Below are positions 17,028 to 26,981 of a stretch of 64,000 nt of DNA, in pieces. The DNA comes from Maribacter sp. MMG018 (GTDB taxonomy: Bacteria; Bacteroidota; Bacteroidia; Flavobacteriales; Flavobacteriaceae). The notes beneath the pieces are model-generated. The model was not told where the DNA came from. It ran no database searches and saw nothing but the letters and a program-made list of their open reading frames with translations. The position numbers were made by a program, and so were the translations under genes. Each line of letters starts with the position of its first letter. Position 1 is the stretch's first letter. The stretch lies in contig NZ_JAGJEC010000001.1 in assembly GCF_018100785.1 (NCBI RefSeq), positions 372,001 through 436,000 on the forward strand, given 5' to 3'.

Positions 17028-20000
17028 ATGATTCTTTGGCAACAGGACTTTTCTTCCCATAAAGTACTATCTTTATTACAAACACTATACCATTTGAAAA
17101 CCATGTATTTAGAATCTTTAATACAAGATTCGACCCACGCTATAGCCATTTTAGACCTAGACCTGAAAGTCATAGGCAGCTCTAAAAAATTACGATCAAA
17201 CTACACTATACCTAAGAAAGAAATACTAGGTGAGAAATTTTCGGATGTTCTAAGCGATATTCCCTCACAACTAAAACAAGACCTTCTTCTCTGTATAAAA
17301 AAACAGGGAATCGATAATCCAGGGGTTAAATATTTTCTTAAAAACAACCAGCCAAAATGGTTAAAATGGAGCCTCGCCCCTTGCAGAAACGACGATGGTA
17401 TCATTATTGGGGTTTTGGTTCATATAGAAGATATTACAGATCAAAAAAGAGAGCAAGAGCTTTTGCTAAAAGCAGAAGAAGTATCTAAAACAGGAAGTTG
17501 GGAGCTAGACCTGTTGACCAATGAAATCTATTGGAGTCCCATGACAAAAAAAATACACGGTGTCTCCATGGATTATTCGCCCGTACTTGAAAAAGCAATA
17601 AATTTTTATAAAGAAGGTGAATGTAGAGATAAGGTAACCAATGCCATCAACCATACCATGGCCACTGGCAATCCTTGGGACCTAGAACTAATAATTATAA
17701 CAAATGATGACCAAGAACTTTGGGTAAGGGCCATGGGGCAAGCAGAAATGATCGATGGATCATGCAAGCGCCTATTTGGTACTTTTCAAGATATTAACAG
17801 TAAAAAGAAAGCCGAATTAAAATATAGGGAAACTTCCGAACGTCTTAAGATCGCTACAAAAATTGCAAAAATCGGTGTCTTCCAATACAACATTCTAGAA
17901 GAAACCCTTATTTGGGACAAAAGCATGTATGATCTACACGAGATGCAAGAGGGCGATTTTGAGGTCAATTACGACCTATGGGCCTCTATGGTGCACCCAG
18001 AAGACAAAGGTTACATGGACCAAGAAGTAAATCTCGCTCTTATGGGTCAAAAAGAACTAGATGTTGAGTTTAGAATAATATGTCCCAACGGAGTTAACAA
18101 ACATATAAAAGGCTATGCCCTAAGTAAAAAAAACGAAAAGGGAGAAACAGTACAACTAGTAGGCACGAACTGGGATATTACAGAGTTAAAGACAACAAAG
18201 ATAAACCTGAACCAAAGCGAGGTATCGTTAAAAGCCTCGTTCGACAATTCTATTACGGGAATGGCGATAGTAGGTTCTGACCTACGTTGGAAAAAGGTAA
18301 ATAAAAGTCTTTGTGATTTATTGGGATATACGGAAAAAGAGTTGTTACAACTGTCCATTAAAGATATTACCCACCCCGACGATATAGATAGCTTAGAATT
18401 GTTAAACAAGGCTTCTAAAAGTAAAAAGGCCAGTATTCAAACAGAAAAAAAATACATTCATAAACAGGGAAAAACGATACACGCCATATTGACCATCACC
18501 ATCGTTAAAGACATAAATGGTCTTGTTTCCCATTTCATGGCACAAATACTTGATATTACCCCAAGAATAGAAACCGAGCATAAATTAAAAGAAGCTTCTC
18601 ACCGTTTAAATGTTGCGACCAGGGTTGCCAATGTAGGTGTATGGGACCTAAAAGTACCAGAGAACATTGTATTGGTCAATGACAACATGTACACCATGCA
18701 CAACATACCAAAAGAATCATCTAACTTATTGGAAGATTGGTTGTTAAGAATGCACCAAGACGACCGAGAGGAATTAGCCGAAAAATTAGATGCCATCGTT
18801 AAAAACGGAGATTCTTTTTCTACACAATTTAGAGGATACAAACCCAATGGGGACATTATTCACTTGCTCTCCTTTGCAGAAGCCCAAAAAGACCAGAACG
18901 GGCGGGTAACCAACATAATCGGGGCAAACTTTGACATTACAGAATTAAGGCATGCTAAGCTTAAACTGGAAATAAGCAAGGAATCGTTCTCTGAAACCTT
19001 TGAAAATTCAGCGATTGGCATGGCCTTGGTAGGCTTAGATTACCGCTGGAAAAAGGTTAATAAAAGTTTATGTAACAGTTTAGGGTATACAGAGGCCGAG
19101 TTATTAAAAATACCCATTAAAGATATTACACACCCAGACGACACCGAGAGCCTTTCTCTATTGGAAAAGGCTAGGGAAAACAATCAGGACAGTTATCAAA
19201 TAGAAAAAAGATACATTCATAAAAGTGGCAAAATAGTATATGCTTTGATCGCCGTAACCATGGTCAGGGATATTGACGGGAATATTTCACATGCCATTAC
19301 ACAAATTTTGGACCTTACAGATCGCATAGAAGCTTCAAAAAAACTCAACACCTTGGTAGAGGTAACAAAAAAACAAAATGACAGTCTATTGAACTTCGCC
19401 CATATCGTATCGCACAACCTACGATCGCATTCTACCAACATGGCCATGCTGACCAACTTTTTAGCCACAGAAAAAGACGAAGAAGAACGAACCAACTTGG
19501 TAAAGATGCTAAGCAATGCATCAAACGGCCTTACCGATACCATACACCATCTTAATGAAGTTGTACAGGTAAAGACAGGGATACTTGATGAAATGCAAAG
19601 TGTCAGTATTCACAAAACTATCAAGAACACCCAAAAAAACATAAAAGGATTAATACGGGAAAAAGAGGCCATTTCTATAATAGATGTGCCCAAATCGCAT
19701 TTTGTAACAGGAATACCTGCGTATATTGAAAGTATTTTCCTTAATTTGTATACGAATTCATTGAAATATTCTTCTCCGGAACGAAAACCCATCATTGAAA
19801 TCTCTTCTAAGATAAAGAACGACACCGTTACAATATCTTTTAAGGATAACGGTCAGGGAATAGATTTGGAAAGACATGGTGATAAAATTTTTGGTATGTA
19901 CAAAACCTTTCACAAACATAAGGATGCGAAAGGAATAGGATTGTTCATTACCAAAAACCAAATAGAGACGATGGGTGGAAGTATTTCTATAAAAAGTAAG

Positions 20001-20045
20001 ATAAACAAAGGTGCCACCTTTTTTATAACCTTAAAAAAAGCTTAA
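17028..20045 (+). CDS. Soluble multi-PAS sensor histidine kinase
   Basis: The 1005-aa protein has no signal peptide or membrane helix. Six PAS domains can be read: about 28-140, 150-260, 269-388, 396-515, 524-640 and 648-768. PAS 3+4 and PAS 5+6 are near copies of one another (for example RWKKVNKSLC and YTEKELL/YTEAELL followed by IKDITHPDD), so a 250-residue two-PAS block has been duplicated. The kinase core follows: H-box FAHIVSHNLRSH with H796, N-box FLNLYTNSLKY, G1 DNGQG at 940-944 and G2 GIGL at 969-972. A start at 17103 (MYLESLIQDS) is equally possible. A response regulator follows after 2 bases. Confidence 0.93.
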   Translation: MILWQQDFSSHKVLSLLQTLYHLKTMYLESLIQDSTHAIAILDLDLKVIGSSKKLRSNYTIPKKEILGEKFSDVLSDIPSQLKQDLLLCIKKQGIDNPGVKYFLKNNQPKWLKWSLAPCRNDDGIIIGVLVHIEDITDQKREQELLLKAEEVSKTGSWELDLLTNEIYWSPMTKKIHGVSMDYSPVLEKAINFYKEGECRDKVTNAINHTMATGNPWDLELIIITNDDQELWVRAMGQAEMIDGSCKRLFGTFQDINSKKKAELKYRETSERLKIATKIAKIGVFQYNILEETLIWDKSMYDLHEMQEGDFEVNYDLWASMVHPEDKGYMDQEVNLALMGQKELDVEFRIICPNGVNKHIKGYALSKKNEKGETVQLVGTNWDITELKTTKINLNQSEVSLKASFDNSITGMAIVGSDLRWKKVNKSLCDLLGYTEKELLQLSIKDITHPDDIDSLELLNKASKSKKASIQTEKKYIHKQGKTIHAILTITIVKDINGLVSHFMAQILDITPRIETEHKLKEASHRLNVATRVANVGVWDLKVPENIVLVNDNMYTMHNIPKESSNLLEDWLLRMHQDDREELAEKLDAIVKNGDSFSTQFRGYKPNGDIIHLLSFAEAQKDQNGRVTNIIGANFDITELRHAKLKLEISKESFSETFENSAIGMALVGLDYRWKKVNKSLCNSLGYTEAELLKIPIKDITHPDDTESLSLLEKARENNQDSYQIEKRYIHKSGKIVYALIAVTMVRDIDGNISHAITQILDLTDRIEASKKLNTLVEVTKKQNDSLLNFAHIVSHNLRSHSTNMAMLTNFLATEKDEEERTNLVKMLSNASNGLTDTIHHLNEVVQVKTGILDEMQSVSIHKTIKNTQKNIKGLIREKEAISIIDVPKSHFVTGIPAYIESIFLNLYTNSLKYSSPERKPIIEISSKIKNDTVTISFKDNGQGIDLERHGDKIFGMYKTFHKHKDAKGIGLFITKNQIETMGGSISIKSKINKGATFFITLKKA

Positions 20046-20047
20046 AA

Positions 20048-20458
20048 ATGGTCGAAAGAAAGATAGATAGTTGTTGTATTATAGACGATGATCCAATTTT
20101 TATATATGGCACAAAGCGTATAATGAAAGATGTTGATTTTTGTGACTCCATTATTGTTTACAACAATGGACAAGAAGCATACGATGGACTTCTAGAAATT
20201 TCGCAGCAAGGAAAAAAGGTGCCCCCAATTATATTTCTTGATTTGAATATGCCTATTATGAACGGATGGGAATTTTTAGAAATGTTCACCAAGATCCCTA
20301 CGAACAACAGTGAAAATACAATTATCTATATTATTAGTTCGTCTGTGGACCCTAGAGATCTGGAACGGGTAAAAAATTATGAATCGGTCCATAACTATAT
20401 ATTAAAACCTATTACACCCAATGATCTAGAAAATGTGTTAAACGACATTGGCAATTAG
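20048..20458 (+). CDS. Single-domain response regulator
   Basis: The 136-aa CheY-like receiver has the acidic pocket D13-D14-D15 in CIIDDDP, phosphoacceptor D65 in FLDLNMP, a Ser switch residue in YIISSSVDP and the Lys in YILKPITP. There is no output domain. It starts 2 bases after the PAS kinase stop, so it is its likely phosphotransfer partner and probably passes the signal to another protein. A paralogue lies 225 bases downstream. Confidence 0.95.
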   Translation: MVERKIDSCCIIDDDPIFIYGTKRIMKDVDFCDSIIVYNNGQEAYDGLLEISQQGKKVPPIIFLDLNMPIMNGWEFLEMFTKIPTNNSENTIIYIISSSVDPRDLERVKNYESVHNYILKPITPNDLENVLNDIGN

Positions 20459-20683
20459 TTATATACCAGTATGTTCAACAAATTCATCTATATCTATGCG
20501 TAAAAACGCCAAACAAAATGCTTTTATAAGATTTGATCTTTCTATATTTTTAATCCCCCGAACCTATTCCATTACTTCCCGACAAACAAAAAACAGTTAG
20601 TGTATTTTTATTTTTTTTCGCGATAATCAATCCTAATTGATGTTAATTGCGTATCTAAATATATAATCTGAATAATATTTTTC

Positions 20684-21091
20684 ATGAATAAATTTGAGAG
20701 TTGCTGTATAATTGATGACGATGAGTTTTTTGCCTTTCACGCCAAGAAACTCATGAAAGAAACCAATTTTTGTGAAAATGTTCTATGGTATTCAGATGGG
20801 CAAGAAGCGATCGACAGTATTGTTGGCCTATTGATAGAAAACATAAAAATCCCTGAAATAATTCTTTTGGATCTAAATATGCCTGAAAAAGATGGTTGGG
20901 ATTTTTTGGAGGAATTTGATAAAATTCCGAAAGATCAAAGATCTGATGTAAAAATATTTATCGTAAGTTCTTTTATAAGTCCCGAAAACATGACAAAGGC
21001 AAAATCTTTTAAAATGGTAGAACAATATTTGGTGAAACCATTGACCAAAGAATCGTTGGACCAAATTAAAGAAACAGTAAAAAATTATTGA
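20684..21091 (+). CDS. Second single-domain response regulator (paralogue)
   Basis: The 135-aa receiver shares the opening SCCIIDDD and the motifs LLDLNMP (phosphoacceptor D63), FIVSSF and QYLVKPL with the upstream regulator, so the two arose by duplication. It has D11-D12-D13 as the acidic pocket and no output domain. The 225 bases before it are very AT-rich and hold no convincing gene; I could not find a strong promoter box, so it may be read from the kinase operon or separately. It converges with the DUF5689 gene 3 bases away. Confidence 0.93.
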   Translation: MNKFESCCIIDDDEFFAFHAKKLMKETNFCENVLWYSDGQEAIDSIVGLLIENIKIPEIILLDLNMPEKDGWDFLEEFDKIPKDQRSDVKIFIVSSFISPENMTKAKSFKMVEQYLVKPLTKESLDQIKETVKNY

Positions 21092-21094
21092 CCT

Positions 21095-22477
21095 TTACCG
21101 AACACCAGGTGTGTAGTCTGTCGGAGCCACTTGCGGAGCATTAATAGTACTGCCTGACCCCGTATCGTTATAAATGATCCATTCCGAAAAATCATATATG
21201 GCATTGGCGACGATAATCTCTGTTTTTCTCATTGCCCTACCGTCCTCAAATTCATGATCGGTACCCGAGCCCTTTTCCCCTATAACACCAAATGTGTCTA
21301 TTACAGTACCAAAAGGATCTATCAGTTGTAAGTTGTCATCCCCGTTAGAGTCTGCAGGAGAGTTTGTACCCACTGTTATATCGGGCGTAAAACCATACAC
21401 TAGCTTAAACTCTTCTTCGTTCGGAGAAATGACCAAGGTACTCTCGGCCCTGATAGTAGTACCCGTTAAGTCTATAGTGGAGCTTATTTCTAGACTAGCA
21501 TTGGTATACCTTACCAATGTCCACCCCTTTAGGGAAAGCGGTTCTTTAGCAGCATTATAAAGCTCTACAAACCTTGCCCCAGTATTGTTCTCTGGATCGG
21601 CAAGTTCGGTTATGAATATAGCTTGTGACGTAAACTCATCTACAAAATCTTCGCATCGCTCGTTTTTAAACTGTATATCATTCAAATTACGTATTATCAG
21701 CTTATATCCTCCATCTTTGACCAAAATACCTGTAATACTTCCCCTCCCCTCGGGTAACAATTCTGACCAAAAATCCGCATAGCCACTATTCACCAATAAA
21801 AGTTCATTATCGTTACAATCCAACAAAGCCCGCTCCGTTTCCTCTTCTTTTTCGGCAAAAGACTGGCCTAAATTATCCAATGAAAATTCAACATCTTCAA
21901 TTTTTACCAAGGTGTTTACCATTTCATCCTTAAGTTCAGTGATCGTTGTTATTGTTGGTGTTATCTTTTCATCGTTATCACATGAAACAAAAATATGCTC
22001 AAAAACAGTTTTCGACGGAATTCTTCCTACCGATAAATTTCCAAAAGAATTGAACACCCCTCCTAGTTTATATACGTCTTTTGTTTTTCCAACATATAAG
22101 CCTTTGAGGCTAATAAGCACTTTATCCCCAGCACTATAGAATAAATGAGAATCCCTCAAATCTATTTCGATTCTAAATCCGTCAGTAGGGTTTTCTAATG
22201 CATTTTGAAAGAAAAGCACCCCGAAAAAATTACCTTCTTCATCAGATGAACCAATATAGCCCTCTATAATTAAATCTTCCTGTATCTGAATAGTTCCGTT
22301 ATCGTACAAACTCTTTATTTCTTCAAAAGTGGCATTTGCCTTTATTTCTTCTTCACATGCCATTTCGGGTATTTCAAAATTTTTATCCTTCACACAACCT
22401 TGCAACCACATTATGGCAATAAGAATCATTCTTAAAATAAACGGACTTGTTTTTACATGTGATGAAATCATTATCAA
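21095..22477 (-). CDS. DUF5689 / lamin-tail-domain lipoprotein
   Basis: The 460-aa protein has a lipoprotein signal with lipobox WLQGC (cysteine at 28). Residues about 45-260 form an OB-fold-like DUF5689 region (IQEDLIIEGYIGSSDEEGN, GDKVLISLKGLYVGK). Residues about 285-400 match a lamin-tail domain (FITELADPENNTGARFVELY, LKGWTLVRYTN, DNLQLIDPFGTVIDTFG). In secreted nucleases such as ExeM/NucH, lamin-tail and OB-fold domains accompany a nuclease domain in one chain; here the nuclease is encoded separately at 25321-26364. It starts 6 bases after the TonB receptor stop, so the two form an operon and it is likely the receptor's surface lipoprotein partner, analogous to SusD. That role is inferred. 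Confidence 0.85.
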   Translation of the reverse strand: MIMISSHVKTSPFILRMILIAIMWLQGCVKDKNFEIPEMACEEEIKANATFEEIKSLYDNGTIQIQEDLIIEGYIGSSDEEGNFFGVLFFQNALENPTDGFRIEIDLRDSHLFYSAGDKVLISLKGLYVGKTKDVYKLGGVFNSFGNLSVGRIPSKTVFEHIFVSCDNDEKITPTITTITELKDEMVNTLVKIEDVEFSLDNLGQSFAEKEEETERALLDCNDNELLLVNSGYADFWSELLPEGRGSITGILVKDGGYKLIIRNLNDIQFKNERCEDFVDEFTSQAIFITELADPENNTGARFVELYNAAKEPLSLKGWTLVRYTNASLEISSTIDLTGTTIRAESTLVISPNEEEFKLVYGFTPDITVGTNSPADSNGDDNLQLIDPFGTVIDTFGVIGEKGSGTDHEFEDGRAMRKTEIIVANAIYDFSEWIIYNDTGSGSTINAPQVAPTDYTPGVR

Positions 22478-22483
22478 AATACT

Positions 22484-25225
22484 TTAAAAGCTAATGGCCA
22501 CGTTCAAAAAATAAGTTCTGCCATAGCCATACCAATATTTTGGTGCAAATGATGGTGAACCGCTTAAATTATCCTGTTTTAATTGCCCATAATTTCCATT
22601 CCTACTTTGTTCGTAACCTCCTGTCCTAAAACGGGTGTCAAAAAGATTGTTTACACTGACAAAAACACCTATATATTTGCCCTTTTTTAACCAAGATTTA
22701 CCTCCAATGGCATTAAGAAGGTAAAAATTGTCCAATCTTTCCTGCTTTAATATGTCGGCCACATTCTCAGGTGTGGCATCTAAAAATCTCTCACCGGTCT
22801 CAGGGTCCAACAAAAAACTACTTGTTCTGGTTATAGTAGATATGTTGGCATAGTTGTTCGCTAAATAATTGGCGGTCATACCTACCCACCAATATTTTGG
22901 GGCTCGGTATTCTATACCAAAAGCCATTGCCTTTTGTGGCCCTTGGGCAAGTTTGTAATCTTTGATCATGGCCGGACCCAATGCTTTAGCCCCGCTAACA
23001 TCTATCAAATCCTCCTCTGCAGATGCGGTATCAAAATTTATGGTCACCAAAGGGTTACTGGCATATAGATGTTTTCCAATAGATGTAACGGCAGAAAGCT
23101 TGACGGATGCCGATAACTGATATTCTAACCCCAACTCTATACCCATGTGCAACTTATCTAAATCGGTCAACACTTCTTGTACAAAATCTGACCCTACACC
23201 CGCATCAACAAAGAAAAAATTAACATCTGTGGTGTTTTGAAATCTCGTATAAAAACCTGTTAAACGGCCGGTAAGTTTTGGCATTCTCAGAAAATAGTTT
23301 AAATCGACCGTGGAAATGGTCTCACTTTGTAAATCTGGCACAACGGTGTTGGACTCCCTTGGATTAACAAAGATATTTTGCAATACCGGAGGCCTTTTAA
23401 TATAGCCCGTATGCGCCGTGACCCAATGCCTGCCCGTTACCTTGTATGTGAGCCCCGTCTTAAGACCGAAATCAGCAAACCTTATCTTATCTCCATTCCC
23501 ATAAGAAATATCTGGAAAACGTTCATTCTTGAACAGACCGTTTCTCTGAAAAGAATTTGAACTATACTGCCCGGCTATAAAACCTTTCCATTTGTTCAGG
23601 TTTAAATTAAGTTGGGCAAACACCTTGTATTGTAGGGCACTAAACTCATAATTATAATTAAATATATCTCCTTGAGCCTTATTTATAGTACCGTTTAAAT
23701 CATTTTCGGTATTTGAAAATGTATCCAAGTCTTCATGAAAATCAGCCCCTAACAGATCATCTATTTCCGCATAATTCTTAGATTTCAAATACCTGCCCAT
23801 CAGCCCCAAGTCTATTTTTAAAATTTCAGAAAACTTCCAATTAGCCGTAATATTTCCAGTTATCTGGGTATCGGAAATAACATCATCATATAACAAATAG
23901 GCTGCCTTGCCATTTTGTGCGATGGCAGTATTAGCGGTGTATATTTTTTGCCAATCTAGTTGCGGATCGTTCAAAAAACTTGTCTTGGCTACATCGGCAC
24001 TAACAAAATTCGCCCCTATGGGACTATTGATATGAAAACTTGGCAAGTACCTGTAATAGGTAGGATCCGGATTAGGGGCATTATAATATCCCAATCTACT
24101 TTTTGAGTATTTTCCCGTTTGGTAAACAACACCAACACCCATATTAAACCTTTCATTTTCATGAAGATAGTTCAACATTAACATCGGCTCGGCAATGGCA
24201 CGCTCTCGCGAGTTTCTGATCTTACCTTCCTGTTTTCCCCAATAAGGGTTATATCTGTTCCCTATTAGGTTAAATACCTCTTGTGTAAGCGCTGAAGACC
24301 TTCCCCTTCTGTTAGATGCCAATATACCGGTCAAGAGAAAACTGTTTGTTTTGTCTATTTTATATTCTAAGGCCCCATAGAACGAATAGGCATCGTACAG
24401 GGTGCCATCGATATATCCTTCTTTTGCCCATCGCCTTGAGGTCGAGAACATATAGACCAGACCATTTTTTTGCACCCCTGAGTTATAGGTCCCCATTATT
24501 CTTCCCGTATAGGTTCTATTAGAAGCGGATGACGAAACCCGAAACCCCGGACGCAAACCAGAGGGCCTTAAATCAATATTGGTATTGCCCAGTATACCTC
24601 CGAATGTATAGTTGGATGAAGATAGCCCATTTGTAAATTGTTGATTTCTTACTACATCGTTTAAGCCGCCCCAATTGTTCCATTGTGGGCGGCCATCCAA
24701 TATTTTGTTCATTAAAATTCCATTGATCAGTACCTCTCCGTTCTGGGCATCGTAGCCCCGTACCCTAAAAAATGCCTGGCCAAAATCAAAAGCGGCCCTA
24801 TTTAGAAAAATATCCCTTGTGGATTGTAACAGACCTAAAGAATTGGCATTGGCCCCATCGTCTAAAAGTTCAGCCTCTGTTAACGTAATAAGATTGTCTT
24901 GTTTCTCTATAGAGATATCGGGTTGTAAATAAATTTCACCCAATTGCAGTGACATATCCGCTACAATTATAGGAATACGTTTAATGGTATAATCTTGAAA
25001 TGAAACCCTTAAAATAAATTCATTTTTTAAGTTTACATTCAATATAAAATAGCCCGAATCATCAGTTTTAGTTTCAAGGTTTTCTCCCTCGATAGCAATG
25101 CTGGCCCCAGAAATAGGTGTTCTATCTATGGTATTTATAACAACTCCCGAAACGGAAACAATATCTTGGCCAAAAACTACTTTAAAACATAGAAAAACGA
25201 GTATAAATAGAATTTTTCTATGCAT
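22484..25225 (-). CDS. TonB-dependent receptor with CarboxypepD_reg domain (nuclease locus)
   Basis: The 913-aa outer-membrane receptor has a signal peptide (ending VFGQ), a CarboxypepD_reg-like domain at about 22-100 (VSGVVINTIDRTPISGASIAI), a plug (about 120-240, with FRVRGYDAQNGEVLINGILM and a GGLNDVVRNQ segment) and a barrel ending in YGYGRTYFLNVAISF with terminal Phe. It is the first gene of a pair with the DUF5689 lipoprotein, and a secreted EEP enzyme is divergently encoded 95 bases away. The context suggests uptake of nucleic-acid fragments, but the ligand is not readable from the sequence. Confidence 0.92.
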   Translation of the reverse strand: MHRKILFILVFLCFKVVFGQDIVSVSGVVINTIDRTPISGASIAIEGENLETKTDDSGYFILNVNLKNEFILRVSFQDYTIKRIPIIVADMSLQLGEIYLQPDISIEKQDNLITLTEAELLDDGANANSLGLLQSTRDIFLNRAAFDFGQAFFRVRGYDAQNGEVLINGILMNKILDGRPQWNNWGGLNDVVRNQQFTNGLSSSNYTFGGILGNTNIDLRPSGLRPGFRVSSSASNRTYTGRIMGTYNSGVQKNGLVYMFSTSRRWAKEGYIDGTLYDAYSFYGALEYKIDKTNSFLLTGILASNRRGRSSALTQEVFNLIGNRYNPYWGKQEGKIRNSRERAIAEPMLMLNYLHENERFNMGVGVVYQTGKYSKSRLGYYNAPNPDPTYYRYLPSFHINSPIGANFVSADVAKTSFLNDPQLDWQKIYTANTAIAQNGKAAYLLYDDVISDTQITGNITANWKFSEILKIDLGLMGRYLKSKNYAEIDDLLGADFHEDLDTFSNTENDLNGTINKAQGDIFNYNYEFSALQYKVFAQLNLNLNKWKGFIAGQYSSNSFQRNGLFKNERFPDISYGNGDKIRFADFGLKTGLTYKVTGRHWVTAHTGYIKRPPVLQNIFVNPRESNTVVPDLQSETISTVDLNYFLRMPKLTGRLTGFYTRFQNTTDVNFFFVDAGVGSDFVQEVLTDLDKLHMGIELGLEYQLSASVKLSAVTSIGKHLYASNPLVTINFDTASAEEDLIDVSGAKALGPAMIKDYKLAQGPQKAMAFGIEYRAPKYWWVGMTANYLANNYANISTITRTSSFLLDPETGERFLDATPENVADILKQERLDNFYLLNAIGGKSWLKKGKYIGVFVSVNNLFDTRFRTGGYEQSRNGNYGQLKQDNLSGSPSFAPKYWYGYGRTYFLNVAISF

Positions 25226-25320
25226 ACTTATGGTTAGTGTTCTCTATTAATGGTGATGTAATATATTAAAAAACAATTACTTACGGTTATTTATAACTTA
25301 AAATATCATATATTTCCATC

Positions 25321-26364
25321 ATGCTCAAAACCATAGTACCCTTCATAATTTTTCTAAGCCCCTTAATAATACAGGCACAAGAGAAAAATCAATATCAGGT
25401 ACGTACGATAGCCTTTTATAATTTAGAGAACCTATTCGATACCAAAAACGACACTTTAATTTTTGATGACGACAGAACACCTGAGGGCAAGGATGCGTGG
25501 ACACAAGAGCGGTATTTAAAAAAAATAGAAAATCTTTCGAAGGTCATAATACGTATAGGTGAGGCAAACACTAATGCCCCACCCGATATAATAGGTGTTT
25601 GTGAGGTCGAAAATAAAGATGTACTTATAGATCTAATAAACCACCCTAATTTAAAAGAGCGGAATTACGGCATTGTACATTTTGATTCTCCCGATGAAAG
25701 AGGAATAGATGTTGCACTATTATACTCCCCATCTGCCTTTATACCAACCTCTTTTGCCAGTCATAGACTCTTATTGTTCAAGGATGATGGTGAACGGGAT
25801 TATACTAGGGACCAACTGGTGGTCGAAGGTATGTTGGACACCGAAAAAATATATTTCATAGTAAATCACTGGCCATCTAGAAGCGGAGGGGAGCTTCGAA
25901 GTAGACCTTTTAGGTTAGAGGCCGCCAAACTGAACAAAAGAATCATTGACTCATTAAGAAGATACGAGCCTAACGCAAAAATAATAGGCATGGGAGATTT
26001 TAACGATGACCCCGTAGATCCCAGCTTTAAAAAGATACTAAAAGTCAAGGGCAAAATAAAACAGTTAGATTCCACAAGTCTTTTTGGCCCTATGGAAAAC
26101 ATGTTCAAGAAAGGAATGGGATCGCTAGCATACCGAGATAAGTGGAATATCTTTGACCAAATCTATTTCACCTCCAACTTGGTAAAACCTTCTGAAGGTT
26201 CTTACAGTTATTGGAAGGCCGGTATATACACGCCCTCTTACATTATTGACCCCAAAGGAAAATACAAAGGATACCCTCTAAGAACATATGCCGGAGGCAA
26301 TTATATTGGCGGATATAGCGACCACTTTCCCGTTTATATACATCTTATAAGAAAAGTCTACTAA
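25321..26364 (+). CDS. Secreted endonuclease/exonuclease/phosphatase-family enzyme
   Basis: The 347-aa protein has a cleavable signal peptide (residues 1-20, ending IIQAQ) and a full EEP fold: AFYNLENLFD with N34, GVCEVEN with E95, RGIDVALLYSP, FIVNHWPSRSGG with H183, GMGDFNDDP with D226 and N228, IFDQIYF, and YSDHFPVYI with D334-H335. All catalytic positions are intact. It is exported, so it would degrade extracellular or periplasmic nucleic acid or another phosphodiester. It diverges from a TonB receptor/DUF5689 pair, the partners expected of a nucleic-acid acquisition locus. Confidence 0.9.
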   Translation: MLKTIVPFIIFLSPLIIQAQEKNQYQVRTIAFYNLENLFDTKNDTLIFDDDRTPEGKDAWTQERYLKKIENLSKVIIRIGEANTNAPPDIIGVCEVENKDVLIDLINHPNLKERNYGIVHFDSPDERGIDVALLYSPSAFIPTSFASHRLLLFKDDGERDYTRDQLVVEGMLDTEKIYFIVNHWPSRSGGELRSRPFRLEAAKLNKRIIDSLRRYEPNAKIIGMGDFNDDPVDPSFKKILKVKGKIKQLDSTSLFGPMENMFKKGMGSLAYRDKWNIFDQIYFTSNLVKPSEGSYSYWKAGIYTPSYIIDPKGKYKGYPLRTYAGGNYIGGYSDHFPVYIHLIRKVY

Positions 26365-26373
26365 AAAATATTG

Positions 26374-26970
26374 CTAATCTAAAGGTGTTAGCATTATATT
26401 TTTCCATTTTACCTTTATACCTCCACCATCGTGAATCTGAAGTAAGATAGACCCTTCTCCCTTACCGATTATCTTATCTTTTAGGGTAATCATTTGGGTG
26501 CCATTTAGCCAAGAAGTAACGTTATCGCCATCTACCTTTATTTTCATATGGTTCCAGTCCCCATATTTAAGTGCTTTGTCTTTTTCTGCTTCGGGTTTAA
26601 TAAGCCAATTTCGCCCATAAGATTCATACACCCCACCGGTAAAATATCCTGGTGGTGCTACTTCTACCTGCCATCCACTTACGGTCGTACCTTCTACCGT
26701 TGACCTGATAAAAACACCACTATTTCCATCGGCCTCTTGTTTAAAATCCAGCTCAACGATAAAATTCTTATAATGATTATCTGTTGCTAAATATCCGTAA
26801 CCGGCATCAGGTCCACTTTCACATATTAAAAGGCCGTCTTCTACATACCATTTCTCGGTTCCGTAGATTTTCCAGCCATCTAAATTTTCTCCATTAAACA
26901 ATGCCTTGGTCTGGGCTTTTGCCCCCAGCATTAAAAACAAGACAAAAAGCAAGCTTATTTTATATTTCAT
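26374..26970 (-). CDS. Secreted DUF1080 (3-keto-disaccharide hydrolase family) protein
   Basis: Start is set at 26970 (MKYKISLLF); codons further upstream overlap the previous gene and spoil the signal peptide. The 198-aa product has a signal peptide ending GAKAQ and a single DUF1080 jelly-roll domain: ALFNGENLDGW, SGVFIRST, WQVEVAPPG and DWNHMKIKVDG, ending with ILLQIHDGGGIKVKWKNI. The family includes 3-keto-glycoside hydrolases and lectin-like concanavalin folds. It follows the four-histidine membrane protein by 11 bases in one transcript. Substrate is unknown. Confidence 0.9.
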   Translation of the reverse strand: MKYKISLLFVLFLMLGAKAQTKALFNGENLDGWKIYGTEKWYVEDGLLICESGPDAGYGYLATDNHYKNFIVELDFKQEADGNSGVFIRSTVEGTTVSGWQVEVAPPGYFTGGVYESYGRNWLIKPEAEKDKALKYGDWNHMKIKVDGDNVTSWLNGTQMITLKDKIIGKGEGSILLQIHDGGGIKVKWKNIMLTPLD

Positions 26971-26981
26971 CATCAACTTGT

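Noticed and set aside
20496..20600. 34-codon frame between the two response regulators
   Set aside because: Composition looks random and there is no helix, signal or start context; a GCGT-AAAA-ACGC hairpin there lacks a T-run, so it is not called a terminator.
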